Shown one piece after another: positions 1-8,321 of a stretch of 64,000 nucleotides of DNA; within the stretch, counting starts at the first letter, position 1; the number at the start of each line of letters is the position of its first letter. Origin of the DNA: JBEKTW01 sp963727845 (GTDB lineage Bacteria; Bacteroidota; Ignavibacteria; UBA10030; SZUA-254); assembly GCA_963727845.1 (NCBI GenBank), contig CAVSHI010000006.1, positions 186,001-250,000 on the forward strand, in the 5' to 3' direction. The position numbers were made by a program, and so were the translations under genes. Under the pieces are notes generated by a model, which saw only the letters and a list, made by a program, of their open reading frames with translations, was not told where the DNA came from and searched no databases.

Positions 1-332
1 TGATGGTTGTGGAAAAGCAATATTCACTCGACGCCGTCGACGTGCACCCGTTAGTCTATTTTGTCGCGGCCGACGGAGAAGGCCGCCGCTGGATTTTCGA
101 ACAGGCGTTCGCCCTTCGCCGTGCCGGGATTTCGTGTGACCTGGATATGCTCGACCGCAGCCTCAAAGCGCAAATGAGGGAAGCGGACCGGCAGCGTGCT
201 GAATATGTTCTCGTGGTCGGCGGAAATGAGCTCCGGCAGCAGTCTGTCAATCTGAAAAATATGAAAACGGGGGAACAGCAATCGCTCACAGTGTCGGACG
301 TTCTCCGGACACTGCAAGCTCTGCCTCGCTGA
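1..332 (+). CDS. hisS: Histidyl-tRNA synthetase, C-terminal part
   Basis: The gene enters the window already open, so the ATG at position 3 is internal. The visible 109 residues match the anticodon-binding (HGTP) domain of class II histidyl-tRNA synthetase: a core with LRRAGISCDLDMLDRSLK, then EYVLVVGGNEL and a VNLKNMKTGEQ strand, ending in the usual short helix. The enzyme charges tRNA-His in the cytoplasm; the catalytic core and motifs 1-3 lie upstream, outside the window. The stop at 330-332 sits one base before the next gene, which suggests co-transcription. Confidence is high for family, lower for exact identity because only the tail is visible. Confidence 0.85.
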   Translation, partial: MVVEKQYSLDAVDVHPLVYFVAADGEGRRWIFEQAFALRRAGISCDLDMLDRSLKAQMREADRQRAEYVLVVGGNELRQQSVNLKNMKTGEQQSLTVSDVLRTLQALPR

Positions 333-333
333 C

Positions 334-747
334 ATGAAACGGACAAAACGGATCAAGCCCACGGCCTCGGTCGAGTATCGTCTCATCGTCCAGCCAAAAT
401 ACAAAGAGCGTGAAAATGAATACGTGACCATCGTTGAGCTGCAGACGGCGCTGGAATTCAGCAACTTTCGCTACGAAATAGTTGTTCAGGATAGCATCGA
501 AGGCAACTCTCTTTTGCTTGACATCCGCGGACTGCATGCCCCGCGGTCGATCATGCCTGCGGTCGGTCCGGCGAGATTTCGGAAAGAGTATCCGGTATTG
601 AAAAAGGTCAAGAGAATCACCGTTACGAAAATCGACGGTACCAAGAATACTTTCGAAGTTTCCATCTCCAAGAAGGATGTCGGTGTGAAGAAGACTCCTG
701 ATGAATATTTTGTAGACTTTACTACGCAGCAGTATCAAAGTCAGTAG
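334..747 (+). CDS. Conserved hypothetical protein, 137 aa
   Basis: I do not recognise a named family. The protein is basic and soluble, with no signal peptide or membrane segment, and is rich in beta-type alternation (EYRLIVQPKYK, VKRITVTKIDGTKNTFEVS). It starts one base after the hisS stop, so it is probably translationally coupled to hisS. The reading frame has codon use like its neighbours and is very likely a real gene. A nucleic-acid or ribosome-linked role would fit the basic composition and hisS context, but that is inference. Confidence 0.7.
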   Translation: MKRTKRIKPTASVEYRLIVQPKYKERENEYVTIVELQTALEFSNFRYEIVVQDSIEGNSLLLDIRGLHAPRSIMPAVGPARFRKEYPVLKKVKRITVTKIDGTKNTFEVSISKKDVGVKKTPDEYFVDFTTQQYQSQ

Positions 748-794
748 GTGATGCCGCTTAGAGAGATTCCCGATAGACGCGTTCGGGAATGACA

Positions 795-836
795 AGATAG
801 CCAATGGCAAATTGTAAATCGTAAATCGCAAATCTG
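795..836. repeat. Quasi-periodic intergenic tract
   Basis: The gap before lgt contains near-repeats of a 7-9 base word (variants of GTAAATC, CAAATTG, CAAATCT) in a row. It is one of several similar tracts in the gaps of this window and codes for nothing visible. Confidence 0.5.
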
Positions 837-1670
837 ATGTACCCACGTTTATTCACAATCGGTCCTTTCACCGTCTACAGCTTCGGGCTCATGCTCGGCA
901 TCGGGTTCATCGTCGCGAGTGCGCTGCTGACGAATGAGCTGAAGAGGAAGGGGCTTGACCCGGCGCTCGGCAGCACGATTACGCTCATCGCAGTCGTTTT
1001 TGGTGTCGCCGGTTCCAAGATCCTGTACTTGATCGAAAGCTGGGAATACTTCGTGCGTGCTCCGTTCGAGATGGCTTTTTCTCCCGGCGGGCTCACGTGG
1101 TACGGCGGATTTATTCTTGCGACGCTTGTCATCTGGTGGTACGTAAGGAGGAAGGGAATTCCATTTCTGAAGATCTGCGATGCTGCCGCACCCGGGCTCA
1201 TGCTCGGCTACGGCATTGCCCGCATCGGATGCCATCTTGCGGGAGACGGGGATTACGGGATTCCGACAGATCTTCCGTGGGGGACGGTGTATTCGAAAGG
1301 GACGTATCCTCCGTCGGCGGCGTTCAAAGATTTTCCCGAGATTGTTCAGAAGTACGGTGTGCACGGTGTCGTTCCCGACACGATTCCGGTTCACCCGGCG
1401 CCAATGTATGAGTTCCTGATGGCCTGCGCGTTGTTCTTCGTTCTATGGAAGCTGCGATCGAAGGTCAACCCGGACGGCACATTGTTCGTGATCTATCTCA
1501 TTCTCGCGGGCATTGCCCGATTTCTGGTGGAATTCATCCGGCTCAACCCGCGGATTGCTTTCGGATTGTCGGAAGCTCAACTGATTTCAGCGTTTCTGGT
1601 CCTCGTTGGAATTATTGGCCTTCGAGTGTTGTTACATAGTCGTGGGCAGGATGTCGCGAAGCTGTCATGA
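837..1670 (+). CDS. lgt: Prolipoprotein diacylglyceryl transferase
   Basis: Lgt moves a diacylglyceryl group from phosphatidylglycerol to the lipobox cysteine of exported prolipoproteins, in the inner membrane. The 277-residue protein has about seven hydrophobic segments. The family signature region reads GYGIARIGCHLAGDGDYG near residue 122-139, the variant with AGDGDYG where proteobacterial enzymes have NFINGE. Before it is PGGLTWYGG; after it come HPAPMYEFL and RFLVEFIR, which carries the essential arginine. Lipoprotein genes elsewhere in the window (43145, 45500) would be its substrates. The ATG at 837 directly follows an intergenic repeat tract with no clear ribosome binding site. Its stop overlaps the next gene by 4 bases. 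Confidence 0.93.
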   Translation: MYPRLFTIGPFTVYSFGLMLGIGFIVASALLTNELKRKGLDPALGSTITLIAVVFGVAGSKILYLIESWEYFVRAPFEMAFSPGGLTWYGGFILATLVIWWYVRRKGIPFLKICDAAAPGLMLGYGIARIGCHLAGDGDYGIPTDLPWGTVYSKGTYPPSAAFKDFPEIVQKYGVHGVVPDTIPVHPAPMYEFLMACALFFVLWKLRSKVNPDGTLFVIYLILAGIARFLVEFIRLNPRIAFGLSEAQLISAFLVLVGIIGLRVLLHSRGQDVAKLS

Positions 1671-1921
1671 TTCTCGTTGAGCTGTATTCAAGGGACGATT
1701 GCCATCTCTGCGAGGTTGCGAAGTCAGTTCTTCTCGAAGCCCGGAAGAAACAACCCTTTGAATTCCGGGAGATCAAAATCCATGATGGGGATCGAGAATT
1801 TGAACGATTTCGGGAGCGAATCCCCGTGGTGCACATCAACAAGAAGTTTGCATTTCAATATCGCGTTCCTGAAAAGGAGTTGCTCGAGAAGCTGCAAACG
1901 GCGAGCTCGGGCGTGTTGTGA
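1667..1921 (+). CDS. Glutaredoxin-like thioredoxin-fold protein
   Basis: This 84-residue protein has a beta strand followed by a CxxC motif (DDCHLC, residues 10-15), a helix, and the cis-proline region RIPVVHINKK, so it is a complete small thioredoxin fold of the DUF836/glutaredoxin-like type. It probably handles thiol-disulfide exchange in the cytoplasm; its partner is unknown. Its ATG overlaps the lgt stop (ATGA) and its stop overlaps the next small gene (GTGA), giving a tight lgt-grx-membrane protein cluster. Confidence 0.82.
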   Translation: MILVELYSRDDCHLCEVAKSVLLEARKKQPFEFREIKIHDGDREFERFRERIPVVHINKKFAFQYRVPEKELLEKLQTASSGVL

Positions 1922-2097
1922 ACATCCTTCCCAAATCTCTTGAAGCACTGGGAATTGCCTCGGTGATGATCGGGCTGGTACAGGGGTTGTACGGCTCCAT
2001 GTGGAGCGAATTGTATTTCTTTCTCGGCGGCATTGCGATTTTTTTTGTCGGACGGCTCTTGGAGAAACGGCACCCGCCGGCGAACAAGAGTAACTAA
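1918..2097 (+). CDS. Small two-helix membrane protein, 59 aa
   Basis: The frame opens with GTG at 1918, overlapping the upstream stop in a GTGA, and closes with TAA at 2095-2097. The product starts MNILPKSLEALGIASVMIGL, has one hydrophobic stretch at about residues 10-25 and another at about 32-47 (ELYFFLGGIAIFFVG), then a charged tail LLEKRHPP. A polar break with SMWS separates the helices. No family is recognised. The overlap and the membrane pattern make it likely real although short. Confidence 0.62.
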   Translation: MNILPKSLEALGIASVMIGLVQGLYGSMWSELYFFLGGIAIFFVGRLLEKRHPPANKSN

Positions 2098-2133
2098 CAA
2101 TAAAAGATAAACTACGGGACAGTTGGTGGAACT

Positions 2134-2979
2134 ATGATTGAAGGTGAAAAAGGAACGAGCGAGCAGAGGTCGGTACCGTTGTACGTGGGGAAGAAGGAAG
2201 AACGATCACCGCTGCGGAGGGTTCATGACCGCAAGCCCACGGTCGACATCATTGCCGGCCGGCTGCCGGTCTACGAGGCGCTGAGAGCCGGAGCGCTTCT
2301 CGAAAAGGTTGTCATCCTCTTTGGAGTCAAGGGAGATCAGATCGAAAAGATCCGCGGGCTCGCAAAAAGGAATAATGTCCCGGTCATCGAGGTCGGCAAA
2401 CAACGATTCCGCGAACTCGTGAGCGATACGACCACGCAGGGCGTCGTCGCGATCGTGGGCGGCAAGAAATACGTCGAGCTGAGTGACATCCTCAAGCATG
2501 CCAAAGACCGCAATGAAGTCCCGTTCGTCCTGATTCTTGATGAGATTCAGGATCCTCAGAATCTTGGTGCCCTCATTCGAACCGCTGAATGCACGGGCAT
2601 GCATGGCGTCGTGATTCCCAAGCATCACTCGGCCGAAGTGAACCAGACTGTGGTCAAGACGTCAGCCGGAGCGAGCGAACATATGCTCGTCGCAAAGGTG
2701 ACGAACATTGTGCAGTGTCTTGAAGACTTGAAGAAGGAAGGACTCTGGGTGGTCGGTACGGATTCCAACGGGGATAAGCCGTTTACTCAGGTCGATTACT
2801 CCCTGCCGCTGGCGCTGATTATCGGCAACGAAGGCTCGGGGATTCGGAAACTCGTCAAAGAGAAATGTGATTTTCTTGTGAAGATCCCGCTCTTCGGGAA
2901 AATAGCATCCCTTAATGCTTCCGTTGCGGGTGCGCTGGTGATGTATGAAGCATTGAGAAAGAGGAACCGGTTCTTATAA
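2134..2979 (+). CDS. rlmB: TrmH-family 23S rRNA 2'-O-ribose methyltransferase
   Basis: The product is a SPOUT-class RNA methyltransferase using S-adenosylmethionine, most like RlmB, which methylates G2251 of 23S rRNA. An unusual basic leader of about 35 residues comes before the N-terminal substrate-binding domain (DIIAGRLPVYEALRAG to about 110). The knotted catalytic domain then has motif 1 (ILDEIQDPQNLGALIRTAE), motif 2 (LALIIGNEGSGIRKLV) and motif 3 (KIPLFGKIASLNASVAGAL). All catalytic positions are present. At 281 residues it is longer than the usual 245-250 because of the leader. Other TrmH-family sites cannot be excluded. Confidence 0.87.
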   Translation: MIEGEKGTSEQRSVPLYVGKKEERSPLRRVHDRKPTVDIIAGRLPVYEALRAGALLEKVVILFGVKGDQIEKIRGLAKRNNVPVIEVGKQRFRELVSDTTTQGVVAIVGGKKYVELSDILKHAKDRNEVPFVLILDEIQDPQNLGALIRTAECTGMHGVVIPKHHSAEVNQTVVKTSAGASEHMLVAKVTNIVQCLEDLKKEGLWVVGTDSNGDKPFTQVDYSLPLALIIGNEGSGIRKLVKEKCDFLVKIPLFGKIASLNASVAGALVMYEALRKRNRFL

Positions 2980-3157
2980 CAATTAAAAATTAAAAAGTCA
3001 AAAGTAAAAAACGTTTTGACATATCTCAAAAATCTCCATCCTCCATCATCCATCCAGTCAACAAGGCAGAACTAAACGAATGAACGATTAAACGAGTAAA
3101 CGTTCTTTCATGTCTCATCATCTTCAATTGTCTCATTTCTCCATTACTCATTGCTCA
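2980..3157. repeat. Quasi-periodic intergenic tract between rlmB and ntrC-like gene
   Basis: About 180 bases between two convergent stop codons are built of drifting short words: AATTAAAA and AAAGT runs, then CTCCATCATCCATC variants, then AACGAnTnAACGA variants, then CATTACTCATTGCTC variants. No open frame or clear terminator hairpin is visible. It is the longest clean example of this class in the first 10 kb. Confidence 0.55.
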
Positions 3158-4525
3158 TTACTCCATCCCAACGTCCTTACCCTCGCTGTCCCGCCCAAGT
3201 CCGTACTTCTTGATCTTCGTATAAAGATGGCTTCGTTCCATTTCGAGCGTCTCCGCCGTTTTTGAAACATTCCAGTTGTGCAATTCAAGTTGATGTTTAA
3301 TGAACGCGGCCTCGGCGCGGTCCTTGAACTCCTGGAATGTTCTGCTCGACCCGACGATGTCGTCGGTTTCGCTTTTGCGCGACAGCGCGGCGGTTTCCAG
3401 GTCCGGAACCTCGATGATGTTGCCGGGGGTCATGATCACGAGGCGCTCCACGATGTTCCGGAGTTCCCGCACGTTCCCGGTCCATTCCAAGCTCATGAGC
3501 ATCTGAATCGCGCGGTCGGAGACTGTCTTGAGGGCGAAGCCGTTGCGGGCGCAGGTGTCATCGACAAAGGCTCGTACCAGGACCGGAATATCCTCGCGTC
3601 GCTCGCGGAGCGCAGGAACATGCACCGGAATCACATTGAGCCGGTGGTACAGGTCGTCCCGAAAATTCGCCTTTCTGATCTCCTCTTGCAAATTCTTGTT
3701 CGTCGCAGAAATAACTCTCACATCGACCGGTATCAATTTGTCTCCTCCGACCCGCTCGACTTTTCCTTCCTCAAGCGCGCGCAAAACCTTCGCCTGCGCT
3801 TGCAGGCTCATGTCCCCGACCTCGTCGAGGAATATCGTTCCCCCGTCTGCCTGTTCAAATTTACCGATGCGCTGGGCGGTGGCGCCGGTGAACGAACCTT
3901 TTTCGTGCCCAAACAATTCCGATTCGATGAGCTCATGGGGAATTGCAGCGCAATTGACTTCCACGAGCGGCATCGAAGCCCGTTTGCTGGCCCTGTGGAG
4001 AGCTTTGGCTATAAGCTCCTTGCCGGTACCGCTCTCTCCCGTTATGAGCACGCGGGCGTCCGTGGGTCCGATACGCTGAATAATAGCGAGGATGTCCTTG
4101 ATTACGGAACTCTCGCCAAGGATGCGTTCTTTCGCACTGATTTTATTGACTTCGGCGACAAGTCCTTTTTGGCGGAGTGCGTTCCGTACGGTGATGAGGA
4201 GCTTTTCTCGGTCGAGCGGCTTGGACAGATAATCGAACGCGCCCAGCTTTGTCGCTTCGACGGCTGTATCGATCGTCCCGTGGCCTGAAATCATAATGAC
4301 GGGAATTTCCGGATGTTTGTTCCTCATTTCCTTAAGAACCTCGATTCCGTCCATCCCCGGCATCTTGATGTCGAGCAGGATGGCATCGATGGGGCGCTCT
4401 CTGGCGACGGTGAGAGCTCGGTCTCCGTTTTCCGCGAAGGCAACCGAATACTTTTCGTATTCGAGAATCATCTTGATGGAGTCGCGGATACTCTTCTCAT
4501 CGTCGGCAACAAGGATTGTGTGCAT
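3158..4525 (-). CDS. NtrC-family sigma-54 response regulator
   Basis: This 455-residue activator has a receiver domain (phospho-acceptor D52, switch K102), an AAA+ domain (Walker A GESGTGKE 163-170, sigma-54 contact loop GSFTGA 210-215, Walker B TIFLDE 230-235) and a C-terminal Fis-type helix-turn-helix (NWNVSKTAETLEMERSHLYT). It should open sigma-54 promoters when phosphorylated. The start at 4525 is set by an overlap with the upstream stop (TAATG) and an AGGAGA sequence 8 bases before it; an ATG 18 bases further up is in frame but less likely. It is the last gene of an operon with acyl-CoA dehydrogenase, carboxyltransferase and an exported protein. No partner kinase is adjacent. Confidence 0.92.
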   Translation of the reverse strand: MHTILVADDEKSIRDSIKMILEYEKYSVAFAENGDRALTVARERPIDAILLDIKMPGMDGIEVLKEMRNKHPEIPVIMISGHGTIDTAVEATKLGAFDYLSKPLDREKLLITVRNALRQKGLVAEVNKISAKERILGESSVIKDILAIIQRIGPTDARVLITGESGTGKELIAKALHRASKRASMPLVEVNCAAIPHELIESELFGHEKGSFTGATAQRIGKFEQADGGTIFLDEVGDMSLQAQAKVLRALEEGKVERVGGDKLIPVDVRVISATNKNLQEEIRKANFRDDLYHRLNVIPVHVPALRERREDIPVLVRAFVDDTCARNGFALKTVSDRAIQMLMSLEWTGNVRELRNIVERLVIMTPGNIIEVPDLETAALSRKSETDDIVGSSRTFQEFKDRAEAAFIKHQLELHNWNVSKTAETLEMERSHLYTKIKKYGLGRDSEGKDVGME

Positions 4526-5295
4526 TACCAGTCTCCTGTACAAAATGGCTCATCGGACAGCGCCCGGCATTTGCCGGCTGTCGCTTTCTCGGTAACCTCA
4601 ACTCTCAGGTATTCGGATGGGAGGTGATGATTATTCTCAAGCAGGGCCATGCCGAATTTTTGTCCCTCGCGATTTGCCCTCATATCCCGTTCATCATTGA
4701 CGCCGCCGACGATGAACAAGTCTTCACCTTCCTCGATAAACGTCCCGAATCGGTCTGCCGGCTTTCGCGATTCGCAGATGACCGCGAGAAATGCCGACCC
4801 GAAAAAATGTTGGAGTTTGTCCCGGTCGCCCGTAGCGTCGTGAGGCGTGTCCTCGTACAAACGGGAGGGAAGGCTATTCACTCTTCGCGAAAAATCCTCC
4901 TTCGATTCATCCGAAAGCGGCAGCTGTATTTTTAACAATGGCACCTTAAATCCGATCAGGCGGTGGTCGAACGTTGCGAGCGAGGCAAGAAGGAGCGCCA
5001 GCGCAGTATTGTTGTTCGTGAGGCACATCGCGCGGACGTAGATTGCATCGACGCTTCTCAAGTCGCCAAACATTCCACGCAGTTTCTTGAAGGCTGTGCT
5101 CCTGATGAACGATTTCATCTCCATTCCGTGCTCGATAAACAACGGTGGGAAGTATTCGGTCAGGCAGCTGAAGGGGGATGATTCCTCGAATTGAAAATAC
5201 GCCAGCAGGCTGTCCGGCTGACTCTGAACGGCAGACTGCGTGTGTGCCCGGTGAGTGGAAAACGTCAGGATCAGTATCGCAAGCACATTTCGCAT
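4525..5295 (-). CDS. Exported protein of unknown function, 256 aa
   Basis: A hydrophobic N-terminus (MRNVLAILILTFSTHRAHTQS) looks like a signal peptide cut near residue 19-20. The middle is mixed helix. A motif cluster in the C-terminal half, DRDKLQHFFGSAFLAV followed by DLFIVGGVNDERDMRANREG, recalls the DK-x-x-HF plus D-x-x-AN-x-x-G pattern of small predicted exported proteins, but I cannot name a family. It lies 3 bases after the carboxyltransferase gene and its stop overlaps the NtrC-type regulator, so it is inside one transcription unit. Confidence 0.7.
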   Translation of the reverse strand: MRNVLAILILTFSTHRAHTQSAVQSQPDSLLAYFQFEESSPFSCLTEYFPPLFIEHGMEMKSFIRSTAFKKLRGMFGDLRSVDAIYVRAMCLTNNNTALALLLASLATFDHRLIGFKVPLLKIQLPLSDESKEDFSRRVNSLPSRLYEDTPHDATGDRDKLQHFFGSAFLAVICESRKPADRFGTFIEEGEDLFIVGGVNDERDMRANREGQKFGMALLENNHHLPSEYLRVEVTEKATAGKCRALSDEPFCTGDW

Positions 5296-5298
5296 CCG

Positions 5299-6957
5299 TT
5301 AGACTTGGATGACTCCCGGATTGAACCTCGCGAGGTTGGGATTATTGGCGGCGATTTCTATCCCGCGTGAAATGATCTGCCGGGTTTCCGCCGGGTCGAT
5401 AATGCCATCGACCCACAGGCGTGCTGCGGCAAACAGCGGGTCGAGTTCGGTTTCGTACCGGCCCGAAACTTCTCTCAAGAGCTTCTGTTGTTCCTCCTTT
5501 GGAATCTGCCGGGCTCCTTTGCCTGTCATTTGCTGGAGTTTGATGCTCAACAGCGTTTCGCTTGCCTGTTTCCCTCCCATGACGGCAATCTGGGCCGTCG
5601 GCCAGGCGAAGATCAATCGCGGGTCGTACGCTTTCCCGCACATCGCATAGTTTCCGGCTCCGTAACTGTTCCCGATGATAAACGTGAATTTCGGCACAAC
5701 GCTGTTGGCCACTGCGTTCACCATTTTTGCGCCGTCTTTGATGATTCCACCCTGTTCTGCCCGTGTTCCAACCATGAATCCTGTGACATCCTGAAAGAAA
5801 ACAAGAGGAATCGATTTTTGGTTGCAGTTCATGATAAACCGCGCCGCCTTGTCCGCGCTGTCGCTGTAGATCACGCCGCCGACCTGCATCTCGCCTTTCT
5901 TTGTCTTGACAACGGCCCGCTGGTTCGCGACGATGCCAACGGCCCAGCCGTCAACCCGCGCATATGCCGTCACCAGCGATTTGCCGTACCCGGCCTTGTA
6001 TTCTTCAAATTCGTCGCCGTCAACAATGCATTCGAGGATTGGCAGGATGTTGTAGGGCTTCGTTCTATCGTCGGCCATCAGGCCGTAGATTTCACCGCGA
6101 TCGAACCGGGGCTGTTTTGGGGCGACTCTGTCAAAAATGGCGTGGGGCGAATGCCCGAGCTTCTGGATCATCTTTCGGATCGCCGCCAGACAAGCTTCAT
6201 CGTTGGGCATTTTGTAATCGGTGACTCCGCTGATTTCGGAATGCATTTCAGCGCCGCCGAGTTCTTCAATGTCGGCATCCTCGCCGATAGCAGCTTTCAC
6301 GAGAAACGGGCCCGCGAGGAACACGTTCCCCGTTTTGTCGACGATGAGGGCTTCATCGCTCATAATCGGAAGGTACGCGCCGCCGGCGACGCACGGGCCC
6401 ATGATCGCGGCGATCTGGGGAATTCCCATCGAGGACATGACGGCATTGTTGCGAAAGATCCTGCCAAAATGTTCTTTGTCGGGAAAGATCTCGCTTTGCA
6501 GGGGGAGGAACACACCGGCCGAGTCAACGAGATAGACGATCGGCAATCGATTTTCCATGGAGATTTCCTGCGCGCGGAGATTTTTTTTGCAGGTGATGGG
6601 AAACCATGCGCCCGCTTTCACCGTGGCATCGTTCGCGACGATCACGACATCCCGTCCGTGGATTTTGCCGATGCCGAATACGGTTCCCGATGAAGGCGCG
6701 CCGCCGAACTCTTCGTACATACCGTAGGCGGCAAACAACCCTATCTCCAGAAAATTGCTCCCGTGGTCGACAAGCTTTTCGATGCGCTCTCGTGCGGTCA
6801 ACTTGCCTTTTTTGTGCTGCTTCTCCGCCGCCTCTTTTCCGCCGCCCGATTTCACCGCGTCGGCTTTTGCGTCGAGAATGCGCATGAGGTTCTTGAGATT
6901 GTCCTCGCACTTGTGGAAGGCAAGATTTTTCTCAAGTTTGGCGGCGGGAGGGGTCAT
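5299..6957 (-). CDS. Acyl-CoA carboxylase carboxyltransferase subunit (methylcrotonyl-CoA type)
   Basis: The 552-residue protein is a biotin-dependent carboxyltransferase of the MccB/PccB family. It has the N- and C-terminal crotonase-like halves. Features include GKLTARERIEKLVD, an acyl-CoA site around YEEFGGAPSSGTVFGIG, the oxyanion glycines in MGPCVAGGAYLP, and the second-half FFQDVTGFMVGTRAE and GNSYGAGNYAMCG. The MccB-like length and the pairing with an acyl-CoA dehydrogenase suggest leucine/isovalerate breakdown: isovaleryl-CoA to methylcrotonyl-CoA to methylglutaconyl-CoA. No biotin carboxylase or biotin carrier gene is in view. The frame stays open another 112 codons upstream, but that part runs through the next gene in another frame; MTPPAAKLEK at 6957 is the sensible start. 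Confidence 0.88.
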   Translation of the reverse strand: MTPPAAKLEKNLAFHKCEDNLKNLMRILDAKADAVKSGGGKEAAEKQHKKGKLTARERIEKLVDHGSNFLEIGLFAAYGMYEEFGGAPSSGTVFGIGKIHGRDVVIVANDATVKAGAWFPITCKKNLRAQEISMENRLPIVYLVDSAGVFLPLQSEIFPDKEHFGRIFRNNAVMSSMGIPQIAAIMGPCVAGGAYLPIMSDEALIVDKTGNVFLAGPFLVKAAIGEDADIEELGGAEMHSEISGVTDYKMPNDEACLAAIRKMIQKLGHSPHAIFDRVAPKQPRFDRGEIYGLMADDRTKPYNILPILECIVDGDEFEEYKAGYGKSLVTAYARVDGWAVGIVANQRAVVKTKKGEMQVGGVIYSDSADKAARFIMNCNQKSIPLVFFQDVTGFMVGTRAEQGGIIKDGAKMVNAVANSVVPKFTFIIGNSYGAGNYAMCGKAYDPRLIFAWPTAQIAVMGGKQASETLLSIKLQQMTGKGARQIPKEEQQKLLREVSGRYETELDPLFAAARLWVDGIIDPAETRQIISRGIEIAANNPNLARFNPGVIQV

Positions 6958-6992
6958 TACGGGTGATAGGTAATAGGTTATAGGTAATAGAG
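6958..6992. repeat. Short ATAGGTA-type quasi-repeat
   Basis: The 35-base gap between two operon genes is made of four drifting copies of a word like GATAGGTAATAG. It leaves no obvious ribosome binding site for the downstream carboxyltransferase gene. Confidence 0.5.
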
Positions 6993-8138
6993 CTATCGCA
7001 AATCGAGGAGGTCGCGCGCGATGACGATCTTCTGGATCTCGGATGTCCCTTCGCCAATCGTCACGAGCTTGACGTCCCGGTAGAATTTCTCGACCGGAAA
7101 ATCCTTGATAAAACCGTACCCACCATGGATTTGTACCGCTTCCCCCGTGGCCTGGGCGGCGATTTCGCTTGCGTAGTACTTGGCCATCGCGGATTCCATT
7201 GAAACGTCGCCCCCGGTGTCTTTCTTGAATGCGGCACGATAGGTGAGGAGACGAGCGGCCTCGATTTGCGTCGCCATTTCCGACAGCTTCCATTGGATCG
7301 CCTGGAATTCACCGATAGTCTTTCCAAACTGCCGCCGTTCCCTGGCGTATTTCACGCTGGCGTCGAGAGCCCCCTGCGCTATGCCGAGCGAAAGGGATGC
7401 AATGCTGATCCGGCCGCCGTCAAGTATGTTCAGAGCCTGGATAAACCCCATCCCTTCCTCTCCCAGGAGATTCTCTTTCGGGACGCGGCAATTGTCGAAG
7501 GCGAGCGCGGAGGTATCGCAACATCGCATGCCGAGCTTGTTTTCTTTCTTGCTGACAATGAAACCAGGAGAACCATTCTCCACGATGAAGGCGGAGATTC
7601 CTTTCTTTCCCTTCGTCTTATCGGTGATTGCCATGACGATGGTAACGCTCCCCACCGAGCCGTGGGTGATAAAATTCTTGCTGCCGTTGAGGATGTAGTG
7701 ATTTCCGTCTTTCGTCGCAGTCGTTCTCATGGCGCCCGAATCGCTGCCGGAGGTTGGCTCTGTCAGCGCCCAGGCGCCGATTTTTCGCCCCGCAGCCAAG
7801 TCGGGAAGGTACTTGCGCTTTTGCTCTTCGTTTCCGTGGGAGTAGAGGTGATTCGAACACAAGCTGTTGTGGGCGGCGATGCTGAGTCCGATGGAAGGAT
7901 CGACTTTTGAGATCTCTTCGATGATCGTGACGTATTCGCGGTACCCGAAGCCCGCCCCGCCGTACTCCGGCGGGAAAATGACCCCCATGAATCCAAGCTC
8001 ACCGAGTTTTTTGATAATATCGGATGGAAACTCCTGAGATTCATCGTACTTCATCACGACGGGTTTGATTTCCTTTTCTGCGAAGCCGCGCGCCACGTCG
8101 CGGACCATCTTCATGTTTTCTGTGAATTCAAAATCCAT
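6993..8138 (-). CDS. Acyl-CoA dehydrogenase
   Basis: A flavoprotein of 381 residues that introduces an alpha-beta double bond in acyl-CoA. It has the full family pattern: N-terminal helical domain (VRDVARGFAEKEIKP), the FAD-binding ALTEPTSGSDSGA and KNFITHG middle, a C-terminal helical domain with QFGKTIGEFQAIQWKL, and the closing IHGGYGFIKDFPVEKFYRD then IGEGTSEIQKIVIAR, which contains the catalytic glutamate region. Size and motifs fit short/branched-chain or isovaleryl-CoA dehydrogenases. Being followed by a methylcrotonyl-type carboxyltransferase supports a branched-chain role. It has its own promoter candidate at 8196-8224. Confidence 0.9.
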   Translation of the reverse strand: MDFEFTENMKMVRDVARGFAEKEIKPVVMKYDESQEFPSDIIKKLGELGFMGVIFPPEYGGAGFGYREYVTIIEEISKVDPSIGLSIAAHNSLCSNHLYSHGNEEQKRKYLPDLAAGRKIGAWALTEPTSGSDSGAMRTTATKDGNHYILNGSKNFITHGSVGSVTIVMAITDKTKGKKGISAFIVENGSPGFIVSKKENKLGMRCCDTSALAFDNCRVPKENLLGEEGMGFIQALNILDGGRISIASLSLGIAQGALDASVKYARERRQFGKTIGEFQAIQWKLSEMATQIEAARLLTYRAAFKKDTGGDVSMESAMAKYYASEIAAQATGEAVQIHGGYGFIKDFPVEKFYRDVKLVTIGEGTSEIQKIVIARDLLDLR

Positions 8139-8195
8139 GCGTGTTTCTTCTATCGTTGATTTTTCCGCTCCGCGGTGTAATTGAATAACTCAGAT

Positions 8196-8224
8196 AATGT
8201 AGTACGATTTCGAACGAATTGCAA
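8196..8224 (-). promoter_or_regulatory. Promoter candidate for the acyl-CoA dehydrogenase operon
   Basis: On the minus strand TTGCAA is followed after 17 bases by TACATT, about 58 bases before the start codon at 8138. It fits the TTG-N20-TAnnTT pattern seen at other starts in the window. Confidence 0.45.
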
Positions 8225-8321
8225 GAACTCCGGATGGGGTTTCAAACGACTTATGAATTAAGCCGTAGAGTGCACAAAGGACACTCGTTCTTCAATCGTT
8301 GACTTTTTGCGTTAATGGTCC

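Noticed and set aside
3278..4288. 336-codon plus-strand frame opposite the NtrC-type gene
   Set aside because: It is the shadow of a gene with clear receiver, AAA+ and helix-turn-helix motifs; its own translation has no family pattern.
5488..6693. 401-codon plus-strand frame opposite the carboxyltransferase
   Set aside because: His/Arg-rich translation with no motif, fully antisense to a well-recognised enzyme gene.
6958..7293. 112-codon N-terminal extension of the carboxyltransferase
   Set aside because: It lies inside the acyl-CoA dehydrogenase gene in another frame and runs through a repeat tract; homologues begin near MTPPAAKLEK.
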